A stretch of DNA of 64,000 bases from Latrodectus hesperus (lineage: Eukaryota > Arthropoda > Arachnida > Araneae > Theridiidae). Below the pieces are notes generated by a model. The model saw nothing but the letters and a program-made list of their open reading frames with translations. It was not told the origin of the DNA and did no database searches. Both the position numbers and the translations under genes were made by a program. Shown here in pieces: positions 54,819-64,000 of this stretch. The DNA is taken from assembly GCA_037975125.1 (NCBI GenBank), contig CM075853.1, positions 95,033,043 through 95,097,042 on the forward strand, given 5' to 3'. Position 1 is the stretch's first letter, and each line of letters opens with the position of its first letter.

Positions 54819-57800
54819 GGCATTATTTTATCTTTCAATTATGTTCACACACACACACGTTTCTCTCTATACCACTTAAAAACTTCATTTACTGTGAATT
54901 CGACATCTCTTTATTTATTTATTTTATTACATTACATATATTCAGACTTGTATGCTTGATTCTTGAGATCCGCTTGTAAGTCTTTGTAGATAATAGGACA
55001 AATAGCACAATGACAGATGTACAGCCACAGAAGAATAACGAAGATAACACCCAGGGCCATGGTGGGAATCGAACCCACACTCCTACGCTCTCAAGCGATT
55101 AGCGGTGATGCTTTAGACCACTCAGCCACGGAGCGCCCTCGACATCTCTCATCCGTTCCCGTTTGCTAAAAATTTTTGAATAAGTGATGCCACCACGTGA
55201 AATGTAATGTCAAAGTTTAACATTAAATAAAGATGTGTTGTAAGTAAAATAATAAAAAATGCTCCTATAGGTATAGTTTTTGGAATCGTCGATTTTAAAG
55301 ATTACCCTTTTCAAACTTAAAGAGATTAAATTGAATGAACTATTGTTATTAGTGATCCAATACTTCGATGGCAGAAAAATTTTCTTATTGTGTCAATAAA
55401 TAAAGAAAAAAGTTCTAGGACATAACAAACATAATACAGGATGATAATTTCCTTTCAACTGATATTAAAGGACAAATTCTTAGAAACTTATTTGAGGAAT
55501 GATGTCATGAAACAATTAATTGCGGTTGTGGTTAAAGTCGTCACAAACTTACTAAATGATCTTGTTGCTTGTATAATTATCGATGCTTTTAACTTTATCA
55601 GGAATTTTAAATGACCCAGATTTAAATGTGAAGGAAACTGCTCATTTTATCATACATTCGTGCTGACTTGTTGAATTGTTTTCAACAAATCGTGTGGTCG
55701 ATTATTGTTACAGAACAATAGAGTGAAAAAGGGAGGAAGTTAAAAGTTCATGAGTCACATCTTTTTCAGTCAAATAGTGTGTGAAGGCCACCTTGAAAAA
55801 AAAAAACATCGCTTAAAAAACGAGATTTCAACTACCAACAACCAAGATTCGTAGAAAGCAACCTGAAAATGCCTATTGAGGCCTCGTTTGATTGCGGGAA
55901 AATGTCAAGGTGACAAGAGTGAAATAAAATTATTACCTAAGCAGAAAGAAATACTAAGAGATTATTGTTATTTTTACTGATTCAATATATTATTTTATAA
56001 ATGTTTTCATCTATAATTTGATGAACTTTTCACATTTAGGTAATCATAATTATTTTTTATCGTTCTAGGCCAGTTTCCTTTGAGGAAACCAGATGTAAAA
56101 GTACCGGAAATGGATCAACGATGTCTTGAGTGCATATGTCAGGTAAGGAGATTTTACTCAATTCACTTAAAAAAAAAGTAAATAAAATGGGCCAAAATTA
56201 AAAAAAAATTAGGAAGAAACAATTATTTCATTTGAAAATTATTAGGTGGAAAAAATAGTTTTGTAAACAAGTATCAACACAAAAACTTTCCTTATGAGAT
56301 GATGCATGTTTTAAGAGATCTATTTCCCAAACATATTGAAATATGGAGAGTTTCTGAAAATATAACAGTAGAACCAGAGTTACAGTTTGCATATTTTCCC
56401 ATGACAAAACAATTCAGAATAGTAAAAAAAATTTTATAATTATTACTTATTTATAGCAATCGCAGTATAAAATTGTATTTTATTTATATTTATACATTGT
56501 GATTACTATGCATCGTATTAATTATACATAATTAATATATCTACAGTAACATAATGTATAAATCATCAAAGTAATACAAGAAGTTACCTCTAGGCAAATA
56601 TAGGAATACATAGTTCGTTAAAATTTTTAAGATCTCTCTCTCTACATCTAGTCATTTTTACATGCATAGGTCCATGTAACTTTATCTCAATGTTCATCAC
56701 AGTTCACCAATAGAAGTGACTGACTTATATTGGTGAACTGGTGTCTCGATGATCATGAAACAGATTTTTCTTAATGGTAAGAGGGAGCATCTTGACCAGG
56801 GCAGCACTTAAATATTTTCTGTATCAAGAAAGATACTTACTATACCGACAACATGCAATCATACATTGTCCTGCTAAAACATAATGTTTCATAGGTTAAC
56901 TAAAGGATATAGTGACGTCTTTTAAACAATAAAAGTGTAGTGTAGAAAACAATATTGGAAAACAGAAGCAGTAAAACTACTTGGAAGTAAACGTAAAAAA
57001 TAAGAGCAATATTTAATAAATTTAAAAGATAGGTTTAACGCGTAAAAGCTTCTGTGAGTAGCAAAGTTCTATAATTGCCATATTTTGAGGATACAAATAA
57101 AATCAACAAATAGCTTAACCGTTCTTGTATTTTCAGGCCAGCAGCAATTGTGACGAATCGCTGAAATGTCATAATGCAGGAGGAGGTGCTTATTTCTGTG
57201 GACCATACGTCATTTCTTGGGCTTACTGGCACGATGGTGGACGTCCTGGAGACAAAGGAAGAGCTCACGGTAAAGAAAATATTTATTTAGCGACTATATT
57301 TATTATTTATGATAACTTTTATTTACTTAGAAACTAGAAATATATAAGCCTTATGTAAATATGCATGTATAAACTTTTGAAAACTTAATTGAAAAATTCT
57401 AGTCGGTATATGTGTTAGTGGATACGAAACAAAAAGTTTGAAATACACAAATCATATTCCAGCTATAGAAAAGAAAACCAATCTCGCTTTATGTAAATTC
57501 GTGTTTACTTTAAAATATTTGCTTCTGAATAATTATCGTATTTGGCTGGTATTATTATATAGTTAGTGTCTATTTTAAACAAACAAAATTGGGGTGCTTT
57601 TCTTTTATAAAATCATAATTTTATCACACAAAAAAATGCATCTTTTATCTCTCTTATAATTATCTAATAATTATTAACTTTTCATGGATTTCATATCCTT
57701 AGGTTCGATTTTCCGCCAAAAGGTGAAGTTTTACTCACTGGGGCTTATTCGAAAGGGACCAGCAGGTAAAATTGAAGTATGAGGTTTTATAATCATATGT

Positions 57801-58888
57801 GAAGGTGAGAATTGAATCTAAAAATCAATAGCATCAACTATTTAATTGGTGGCTTATTGTATGGGGCAATAGGATTATTTTATAAAATTTATCTAGATAC
57901 TAACTTGGAAAAAAAACTCCAATTAATATAGTAGATTCTAAATTCAGTTCTGATTATCAGTATATTGTCATTTTTACTCAAAATAATTTACTAGCTAGGA
58001 TTCGCTTCTCAACGGAAATTCTGATCCATCATAGAAATCCTGATTCAAGGTAAATATTCAACCAAAGAGCTTCTGAATTGAAAATTATAGAGCATTCTCC
58101 TAGCAAGGAGATCAACTATTGAGTTCTGGAATTCATTTTGTCAGATAAACTCGGATTATTGTCTTAAGCCAATGTGGTTTCAGTCTCATTAGATCTTGAA
58201 TGGATAAAGTCTTCAAAAACGTCGTTGGGGATCGATATAGCCGTCATAAAACCCTAATGTCAATTTGATTTTTCAGTTTTATATTTTTACTCGCCAAAAT
58301 ATACTATTCCAATCAATTTTGGACTGTCTGTAAGGATGCCATTGTTTATATTTCACCCAGAAATCCTAAATGCATCGAAATCATATTATGAGTTTATCAA
58401 TCTAATCTTATGGGCTACATGGGCACAATCACTCGATAAATATATAAATCAAGAGACATACTTAAAAAAATTTTTTATCTTAAACTTGTTTAAATAAAAG
58501 AAAGCTGTCTTTTTAAAGTATTTATATACGCGTTTACTGTTTTGTTTACAAAGGAAAATCATATTGTTCTATATTCACAATTGTAATACCTTAATGTCGT
58601 TTTCTTTTAATAGATTTTGAGACGTGTCTGTCTAACAAAACCTGCGCAGAACAGGCTGTCAGAGGCTACATGCGCAAGTATGGCCAGGACTGCGACGGCA
58701 GTGGAACCATAGACTGCTGGGACTTTGCCCGTATTCACAAGCTCGGTTTTGGATCCTGCGGAGGCAATGCCATACATGACACTGACTACTTCCAGAAGTT
58801 CGAGATCTGCTACGATCCCCAAGTGAACGACGCCGGACACTATGACTACGGTGATGGTCACATCCAGGCACGAAATGGCGGATATTAG
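50870..58888 (+). CDS. Invertebrate-type lysozyme (destabilase family), complete, four exons
   Basis: Joined exons 50,870-50,915, 56,069-56,142, 57,137-57,269 and 58,614-58,888 give 528 nt, 175 aa, all with GT-AG introns (5,153, 994 and 1,344 nt). Residues 1-15 (MYHFLILLVCATLAA) are a signal peptide, so the product is secreted. The destabilase domain spans about 31-152: CLECIC (34-39), CGPYVISWAYWHDGGRPG (61-78), KYGQDCDGSGTIDCWDFARI (106-125), GSCGG (131-135), with many cysteines as the family requires. The tail 153-175 is Gly/Asp/His-rich. Family members cleave peptidoglycan or isopeptide bonds. Aligned on CIC, the usual catalytic Glu falls on Ser42 and the Asp on about Ala54; no acidic residue lies between C39 and C45 or between C51 and C61. 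Muramidase activity is therefore doubtful. Very confident of family and structure. Confidence 0.95.
54728..54815. repeat. (AT)n microsatellite in lysozyme intron 1
   Basis: About 44 uninterrupted AT units, about 100 bp upstream of a SINE insertion. Confidence 0.97.
54911..55138 (-). mobile_element. tRNA-derived SINE with target duplication
   Basis: An 11-bp target duplication TCGACATCTCT flanks it (54,900-54,910 and 55,139-55,149). The minus-strand head is tRNA-like (GGCGCTCCGTGGCTGAGTGG) with a perfect A box TGGCTGAGTGG and B box GGTTCGATTCC (T-stem GTGGG/CCCAC). A tRNA-unrelated body follows (TATTTGTCCTATTATC word), then a TAAA-repeat A-rich tail. The tRNA part looks Ser(GCU)-like, but acceptor and anticodon stems do not pair fully, so it is a SINE promoter and not a tRNA gene. 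The tail and duplication show insertion by target-primed reverse transcription. It lies antisense in lysozyme intron 1. Confidence 0.9.
56069..56142 (+). CDS. Lysozyme exon 2
   Basis: Acceptor TTCTAG|GCCAG, donor TGTCAG|GTAAGG; phase 1 in, phase 0 out. Encodes residues 16-40, including the start of the mature protein and CLECIC. Confidence 0.93.
56700..56740. repeat. Hairpin in lysozyme intron 2 (13-bp arms)
   Basis: CAGTTCACCAATA (56,700-56,712) and TATTGGTGAACTG (56,728-56,740) are exact complements around a 15-nt loop. Confidence 0.9.
57137..57269 (+). CDS. Lysozyme exon 3 (core of the fold)
   Basis: Acceptor TTTTCAG|GCCAGC, donor CTCACG|GTAAAG; phase 0 in, phase 1 out. Encodes residues 41-84, covering the region where the family's catalytic residues normally sit. 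Confidence 0.95.
57703..57765 (+). CDS. Candidate cassette exon in lysozyme intron 3
   Basis: A 63-nt open segment bounded by an acceptor (TATCCTTAG|G) and donor (AGCAG|GTAAAA). It is phase 1-1, so inclusion would keep the lysozyme frame and add 21 residues (SIFRQKVKFYSLGLIRKGPA after Gly) between His84 and Asp85, a loop that varies in length in the family. Short open segments with such sites can arise by chance. There is no homology support. Confidence 0.3.
58614..58888 (+). CDS. Lysozyme exon 4 (C-terminal half and stop)
   Basis: Acceptor TTTAATAG|ATTTTG; phase 1. Encodes residues 85-175 and TAG at 58,886-58,888. Clearly GC-richer than the introns. Confidence 0.95.
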
Positions 58889-58996
58889 GAAAGATCGATG
58901 CCGTATTTCAGGCAATAGGAGAGGTGCTATCATTGGGACAATCCATTCATTTTCATGGTGTTTGTCAATTCTAACTGTGTCTTTTCTATACGAATG

Positions 58997-59002
58997 AATA
59001 AA
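58997..59002 (+). terminator. Poly(A) signal AATAAA of the lysozyme gene
   Basis: About 110 nt after the stop. A second AATAAA lies at 59,044-59,049, so alternative ends are possible. Confidence 0.7.
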
Positions 59003-59049
59003 TGACATAAAAAATCTGTGAACAAAAGTAAAATGTTATAGAAAATAAA

Positions 59050-59689
59050 ATTGTCTGAATTGTTCAATATTTATTTCAACGACTGTTAAAAGACAAAATG
59101 GTTCAGTAACTGACAATGAGATCAAGTAATTAATTTTTATAATACAAAAAAAACTGGTCACTAACTGATATTTTTATATCATTATCTGTTTTTCTATTTA
59201 TTTACTATGCACAACAATTATAAATAATTTATTAGATATGGGACAAATGCACCTTATTAAGGCTTCATAGAAATAGACCATAATACATTGCTTGAAAAAC
59301 CACACAATATCGAATTTTTTGCACATCATTATTGTTTTATCTTTGTATTCTTTTCGTGTTGAACGATAAATATTTTATGATCTAGTCATATTTAATTCAT
59401 TCACGCATGAGCATGTCCTCGTAAATATTTAGTAACGCAACAATTATGTGATACTTGAATATAGCTAATGTTGTTCGTGATGGGAGTGATAAGCAAAGTG
59501 GCTTATAATCTTTCCTTAATAATCATAATTTTGCAAAGGAAAAAAATCACGAAATGCAATTACCTTTAAATCTAAAAATTCAAGGAGATTCCAGGTGTTA
59601 CTTAAATAATCCAAAATATTATGCCACGCAATCCTCAATGATCTATTTTCCGAATTTCACGAAACCCATACATAAAACACCATTCATTG
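59050..59689. other. AT-rich stretch, nothing recognised
   Basis: No supported feature. The word GAGTGATAAGCAAAGTG near 59,487 also occurs near 28,302, perhaps from an eroded repeat. Confidence 0.4.
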
Positions 59690-60005
59690 TTTAGACCCTA
59701 TCTTGAGCTTTTAAAGTACTCTGGCAAGCTAATGCAAATTCTTAAATTCTGGGAATCATTTCGAGAATGTAATCTTCATGTGCATCATCAGGACACAATA
59801 GGAATATCATGTGCATCATTTTCACGTCCTTGAAATAAGTAGAAAAGTAAGACGGTTCTCACCTGTGTCGTGGAAATGGCGAATGCTACAAATATTAGAA
59901 CTTCATCCTAACTTTTCTGCTCTTCATCAAAAAACATGAACAACATGTTGACCAGAGCTTTGTTAAGATACTCCGTTAATTCATTGTTTGTGAGTGACAT
60001 GGTTA
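59690..60005 (-). pseudogene. Ty3/gypsy integrase remnant
   Basis: The minus frame reads NNELTEYLNKALVNMLFMFF, DEEQKS, a TAG where Trp is usual, then DEVLIFVAFAISTTQ and FYLFQGRENDAHD. This follows the integrase core order TNGLTERLNKTLxDMLSMYVD, WDEVLPFVTFAYNT and FYLLYGRE, whose third catalytic Glu lies in the TER block (TEY here). There are stops and frame loss on both sides. It cannot simply be the missing end of the 42-46 kb gypsy copy, which lies 13 kb away. Whether it is the same family is unknown. Confidence 0.75.
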
Positions 60006-61779
60006 ATTGGTGTCGTGTCCATTTGAAGTCAAGTCAAATTACTACACGTCCCAAAATCACGGTCTTACCGATGTGTACAATTTTGTCATCATAGAGACTT
60101 TCTTGAAAGGGAAATTCGTCAATGACCAGTAAATTTGAGAGTGGCATTTTATCATCAAATGATTATCTAACTGCTCGCTATAATTTTGATTCAATAGCCT
60201 AAATCTTCCTACTTGAGTATTTGAAAAATCACTACTATGTATTAATCCCTGAAATTAGCTGCCCTATCTTCAAATACTTGACGCATTCAGTGACTTGATG
60301 CAGAGGCTGATAACCTTACTTTTGAAATCTTAATGCAAACGACACCAAATAATGAGCTCCTTGGACACTTCCATTTTTCTAAACTACTGTGCAAATTAAG
60401 ATTGATGAAAGTATGCAGTTGACCTGCTTTTATAAGGATTATTATTCCCTTCTCAACCGATGGTTCTTAAAGCATGTGATTCATTGATTTATGTATTTTT
60501 ATTAATTTCATTCAAAGGCAATGTAAAAACTTTATTGACTAGCTAGCATGAAAATCTACTTATATATGAATACATTGATATATTTATGCGAATTAAAATC
60601 CCATTTTAGCTGTAAAAAGTAAATAAATATTTTTAAAATACAAAATTAACAAATAATATTGTTATAAAGTTTCTTAAATACCTAAATACACGAAAATAAA
60701 TTTTACTTGGTAAAAGCTGCTGTATTTTTAATTGACACAACAAAATATAAATTTCATTTCTTCGTGTTATACATTTAAAATCTCTGAGCTTAATTTATGT
60801 AGATAGAAACTACAGTCTTTGTTTCATTATATTTATTTTAATGTTTCAATAAATAATACAATGAAATAAATGAAAATATAGTAAAATAGTAACTTAAATG
60901 ATATAAAATAAAGTTTTCATGGGAAAATGAAAAATACTAAATTAACAAAGTGAAGCATGACTTGTACTACAGCAATCAACATGATAGTAATTTATTAATC
61001 AACAAATGAAAAAGTGATAAATTATTAAATCTCTAAGGTATTTTGTTTAAATTTAAAGTAATGCAATAACATATTTTTAAAAGCAATTTGACGTATTTTA
61101 TATTTCTTTAAAAATTTTAATTACATAATAATAACATGTAAATGCATTAAAGTAGCAAAGTTAATGAAAATTTTTAATAAAATTCGATAAATTTAATAAA
61201 AAATTTTAATTTAAAAGTTAAAAATATTAAAAATGAATTAAAATTCTGAAATAAAATGTCATGCGAAAATGCACATGTTGCTGCATGAAAACACTTTCTA
61301 TACGCTTTTAAGAAAGCAATTCTTATTCCTGGATTTATCCTTGTTCAGGGAACTATCTCACAACAATAAATGGGAGATATAATTTTCTATGGGAATCTTA
61401 ACATTTCAATAGTTACTTAAAACTTTGACAAGGATTTAAAAACAAAACCTGCTTAATACAATCGTTTTGTATTTAGTATGATTAAATTTTGAAAGAAATA
61501 TATTTTACTTTCAGTGAATAATGATGTCATTGCAAATGCCATACCTCTGAAATTCTCATTAGCAATAAACATTTGCTTATTTATAATAGTTTCATACAAG
61601 TTTCAAGATTGGAACTTGACCAAATAACTTAACTCTCATCAAACTTTACTCAAACTGAAACCTCAGTTTATGGTCTGATACATCTGTTCCAGAAGTGGAT
61701 TTCGTATAATAAAAAGAAAAAGACATTCGCTTAATCTCATTGAACAAATGCTAATTCATTTAATAAACTAATATCTTCT
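60006..61779. other. Stretch between gypsy remnant and PLC gene
   Basis: 60,006-60,450 may hold further eroded gypsy pol (no firm motif). The remainder is AT-rich with nothing recognised. ATTAAA on the minus strand (61,764-61,759) is a weak poly(A) candidate very close to the PLC stop. Confidence 0.4.
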
Positions 61780-62346
61780 TTAAACAGATCGATTGATGTT
61801 TTGCTCAATCGACATCCGCACAACACCATTCGCCAAAATGAAATCGGTGGCCATGATGTTGGCACATTGCTTCCAGTTGCTGTCAAACCACTCAGAAATT
61901 CTGCGATTCACGAGGTTGGCCATCTTCCGAAGTCCTCCGTATGTGTTAAAGAGGACACCTGCTGTTGTAGGTGTCAGATGCACCATGGCCGATGTGAGCC
62001 GGTTCCCGGGGTGGTCGCAAACCGTATCGTTCAAGTACGCCCATAGATCATCAACGTTGTCCGCATCGGCCCACAGATGCTTCACAGCTGGAAATAAGTA
62101 AGGGCTCTGAGTTCGAAACCTCTTATCGGCGTATCCCACGTATAGTCTCTTGTTCGTAGCCCAGAGCTCTGCCAGCCTGGCCAGAGATGAAAAGGAAACA
62201 GGAATCATGATGTCCCCTACTTCACTCTCTAGCAAGTGTATGAGGTCTCTATGTCTCTCGCCAGCTCGACGACCCTTGAAACCGGTCACGAATCTGTGGA
62301 AATCCATGACGACTATTTCGTTGGTGGCAAGGAGAAACTCCTTCAC
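61780..62346 (-). CDS. PLCXD-like terminal exon
   Basis: Acceptor TTTGCACAG|GTGAAG at 62,347/62,346. The frame also runs into the intron to an ATG at 62,367, which is not the real start because the upstream exon joins in phase. Confidence 0.9.
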   Translation of the reverse strand: MKEFLLATNEIVVMDFHRFVTGFKGRRAGERHRDLIHLLESEVGDIMIPVSFSSLARLAELWATNKRLYVGYADKRFRTQSPYLFPAVKHLWADADNVDDLWAYLNDTVCDHPGNRLTSAMVHLTPTTAGVLFNTYGGLRKMANLVNRRISEWFDSNWKQCANIMATDFILANGVVRMSIEQNINRSV

Positions 62347-64000
62347 CTGTGCAAAAAATAAAGACAATGAAAATAATAAATTTACGAAAAACTCTTTAAA
62401 AGTTCAAGAAATATTCCATGAAGAATAAAAGGTAGCAATGCAAAATTTGGTACTGCTTTATTAGGTCACGTCATGTGAATCACAGACCAAAAACTAGTAA
62501 GACTTTCGACTGCCATAGACCAAGAGGAAAAAAACGGTATTGTTTTCTGAAAAATTTGGGAAATAAATAGTACTTATATGGCATATAGCCTCCTCAGCCA
62601 GAAAGTTTACTCATTTATTTCTATAACATATTTGAGGAGAAAAGTTCACCGCGTTAAACGCACAGTGTAATTTTAACTAATAAATTAGTTTGAAATTATG
62701 CATTTTTCAAATGTTTGACTCAAATTTTAAAAATTCCAATTCAAAAGTTAAATAAATTACAGTGTGAAAAAAATATTAAAATCAATAACGAAATATCGGT
62801 GTAATTTTTTATAAAAATATTTTTTTCATTTGATATTAATACTTTGCTTTTCATAGACATTTGGGAGTATGTTCCACATGAATATAACTTATACCATCAA
62901 TGTATTTTATTTTTAAAACTATGCATTTCCTCTTGTATAATAGTAATTTTTTCAAAATAACCATAAAATTATGGAATAATGAAAACCTGTTTTTTTTACT
63001 AAAATAGTCTTGCTTTAATATAATCAAAATTAAATTGTGTGAAAAATCAATAATAATGAGTTAAACAATATAAAACATTTGTTTTCTACAATTATCATCA
63101 AAATTTTATCCGCTGGTGCTATTTACAGTTCTTCTCTTTGTCAGGGACTGCATAGCAGCAATAAACGAAAGTACGCCCGAATTTTCACAGGAAATTGGAA
63201 GTCTTATAATATGTTGGTCGGTGATAACAAAACATTTCGAAACTTCAATAATGTGTTAACAATATCATTATTAAATTCGGAGAACTAATCCAATATTAAA
63301 AGTTCAAATAAATTTCTTACATACCAAAAATCTACACACACATTTCATTGTTGGGGAATAAATTTAGGAAATTAAGCAATCGTGCTATATTAGATTATTT
63401 GATGTTACAATAAGATAGTTGCAAATAATTAAAAATCTTATCATTTGTAATTAATAAGCTTCTGTGTTTAGACTACACAATGATGACCCGCCTTGTGTTT
63501 CCAAACTAACTTTAAATTTTTAAGAAAATAATTACGGTTATTTACTGAATTCAACATGAACCAATAAATAGTAAAATTGAGTCTCTGATGTGGTAGGCCT
63601 CGAATGCATTCTAAATTACTGTTGAACATCGGCGATTGGTATTGCACTATCGACTTCATTATTCACATTTTTCGGTTTGATGTTTGAGAGTTTTCCTAAT
63701 CCCCCCAAACCCACCACGAAATTTATACCAAAGAATTTCTTGGAAGTTAATAGTACATGGCGGCTGTTAAAAAACTTTATAATGCTTTTCGACTATTACA
63801 CACAAAATGCTGTTGACAAATTCTTTTCAGAAAATTCTGTAGACGTGTGTATTATTGATTCCTAATATTAAATTAGATTTCTGTATAAGATCTGATCCAT
63901 AAATGTAATAAAAAAACGAGACACTTGTCTTACCTGTCTGACTACATCTCTAACGGTAACGTTCGTTCGAAAGCTACTGTGGGTGATCCAGAAATTTTCG
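61780..64000 (-). CDS. PI-PLC X-domain-containing protein, 3' part (two exons in view)
   Basis: Exons 64,000-63,934 (entering from the right) and 62,346-61,780 join in phase 0 across a 1,587-nt GT-AG intron. The first gives FWITHSSFRTNVTVRDVVRQ, with the second catalytic His of the X domain at codon 63,981-63,979. The second begins VKEFLLATNEIVVMDFHRF and includes RFRTQSPYLFPAVKHLW and ATDFILANGVV, ending NRSV with TAA at 61,782-61,780 (188 aa). The order (HS/HG motif, EI-FL, EIVxxDFxxF, TDF) is that of PLCXD-type proteins, related to phosphatidylinositol-specific phospholipase C. The N-terminal part with the first catalytic His is outside the window, so catalytic competence cannot be judged. 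It is convergent with the lysozyme gene. Confidence 0.88.
62347..63933 (-). other. Intron of the PLCXD-like gene
   Basis: AT-rich, no repeats with clear ends. Short frames at 63,079-63,288, 63,468-63,659 and 63,677-63,865 have no recognisable content. Confidence 0.8.
63934..64000 (-). CDS. PLCXD-like internal exon (partial)
   Basis: Donor CAGACAG|GTAAGA at 63,934/63,933. It continues beyond the window edge. Confidence 0.85.

Noticed and set aside
55056..55138. A functional tRNA-Ser gene
   Set aside because: The acceptor and anticodon stems do not pair properly, and the segment is the head of a unit with an A-rich tail and target duplication, i.e. a SINE.
57035..57337. Frames overlapping lysozyme exon 3 on both strands and running into introns
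   Set aside because: They ignore the splice sites; the spliced product matches the i-type lysozyme family throughout.
61793..62428. Plus-strand frames over the PLC exon
   Set aside because: Antisense shadows; the minus strand shows conserved PI-PLC X-domain motifs and correct splice sites.
63079..63865. Short frames inside the PLC intron as extra genes
   Set aside because: No motifs, AT-driven composition and no splice or promoter context.

Overview
The window is eukaryotic, strongly AT-rich nuclear DNA with long introns, GT-AG splice sites, many (AT)n microsatellites and a heavy load of decayed transposons. An invertebrate-type (i-type) lysozyme gene, Tc1/Tc3/Tigger DNA transposons, a Ty3/gypsy element and non-LTR retrotransposon remnants point to an arthropod. 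The repeat families look arachnid (spider-like) to me, but that is an impression that I could not check by a search.

Layout. 1-215: a partial open frame running in from the left, unassigned. 216-11,100: AT-rich DNA with microsatellites and no recognisable gene. 11,100-15,850: a repeat nest containing a degenerate ~200-bp tandem array split by a TIR-bounded array of 51-bp hairpin units, a GC/CpG-rich promoter-like island, two Tigger-like deletion derivatives and a perfect 31-bp-arm hairpin. 17,500-30,450: LINE endonuclease and LINE RNase H remnants, two inverted copies of one MITE family (one flanked by a ~112-bp direct duplication), and orphan GC-rich islands. 30,600-38,900: almost featureless AT-rich DNA. 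38,900-46,740: a Tc3-like pseudogene, then a Tc1 element truncated at its 5' end and fused in frame to a truncated Ty3/gypsy gag-pol with an LTR. 47,400-49,270: an unassigned candidate 3'-terminal exon (minus strand) and a second Tigger deletion derivative.

The best host gene is a complete four-exon secreted i-type lysozyme/destabilase (plus strand, 50,870-58,888, 175 aa), with a SINE and an (AT)n tract in its 5-kb first intron. It lacks acidic residues where the family's catalytic Glu and Asp normally lie, and it has a frame-preserving candidate cassette exon. Facing it tail to tail is the 3' part of a PI-PLC X-domain gene (minus strand, 61,780 to beyond 64,000), with a gypsy integrase relic between the two. 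Nothing in the sequence shows that these two genes work together.

I found no clear new multi-gene system. The most unusual items are the 51-bp hairpin array with terminal inverted repeats, the gypsy-Tc1 fused reading frame, the lysozyme with altered active-site positions and an optional exon, the perfect hairpin at 15.8 kb, and the unassigned open exon at 47.5 kb.
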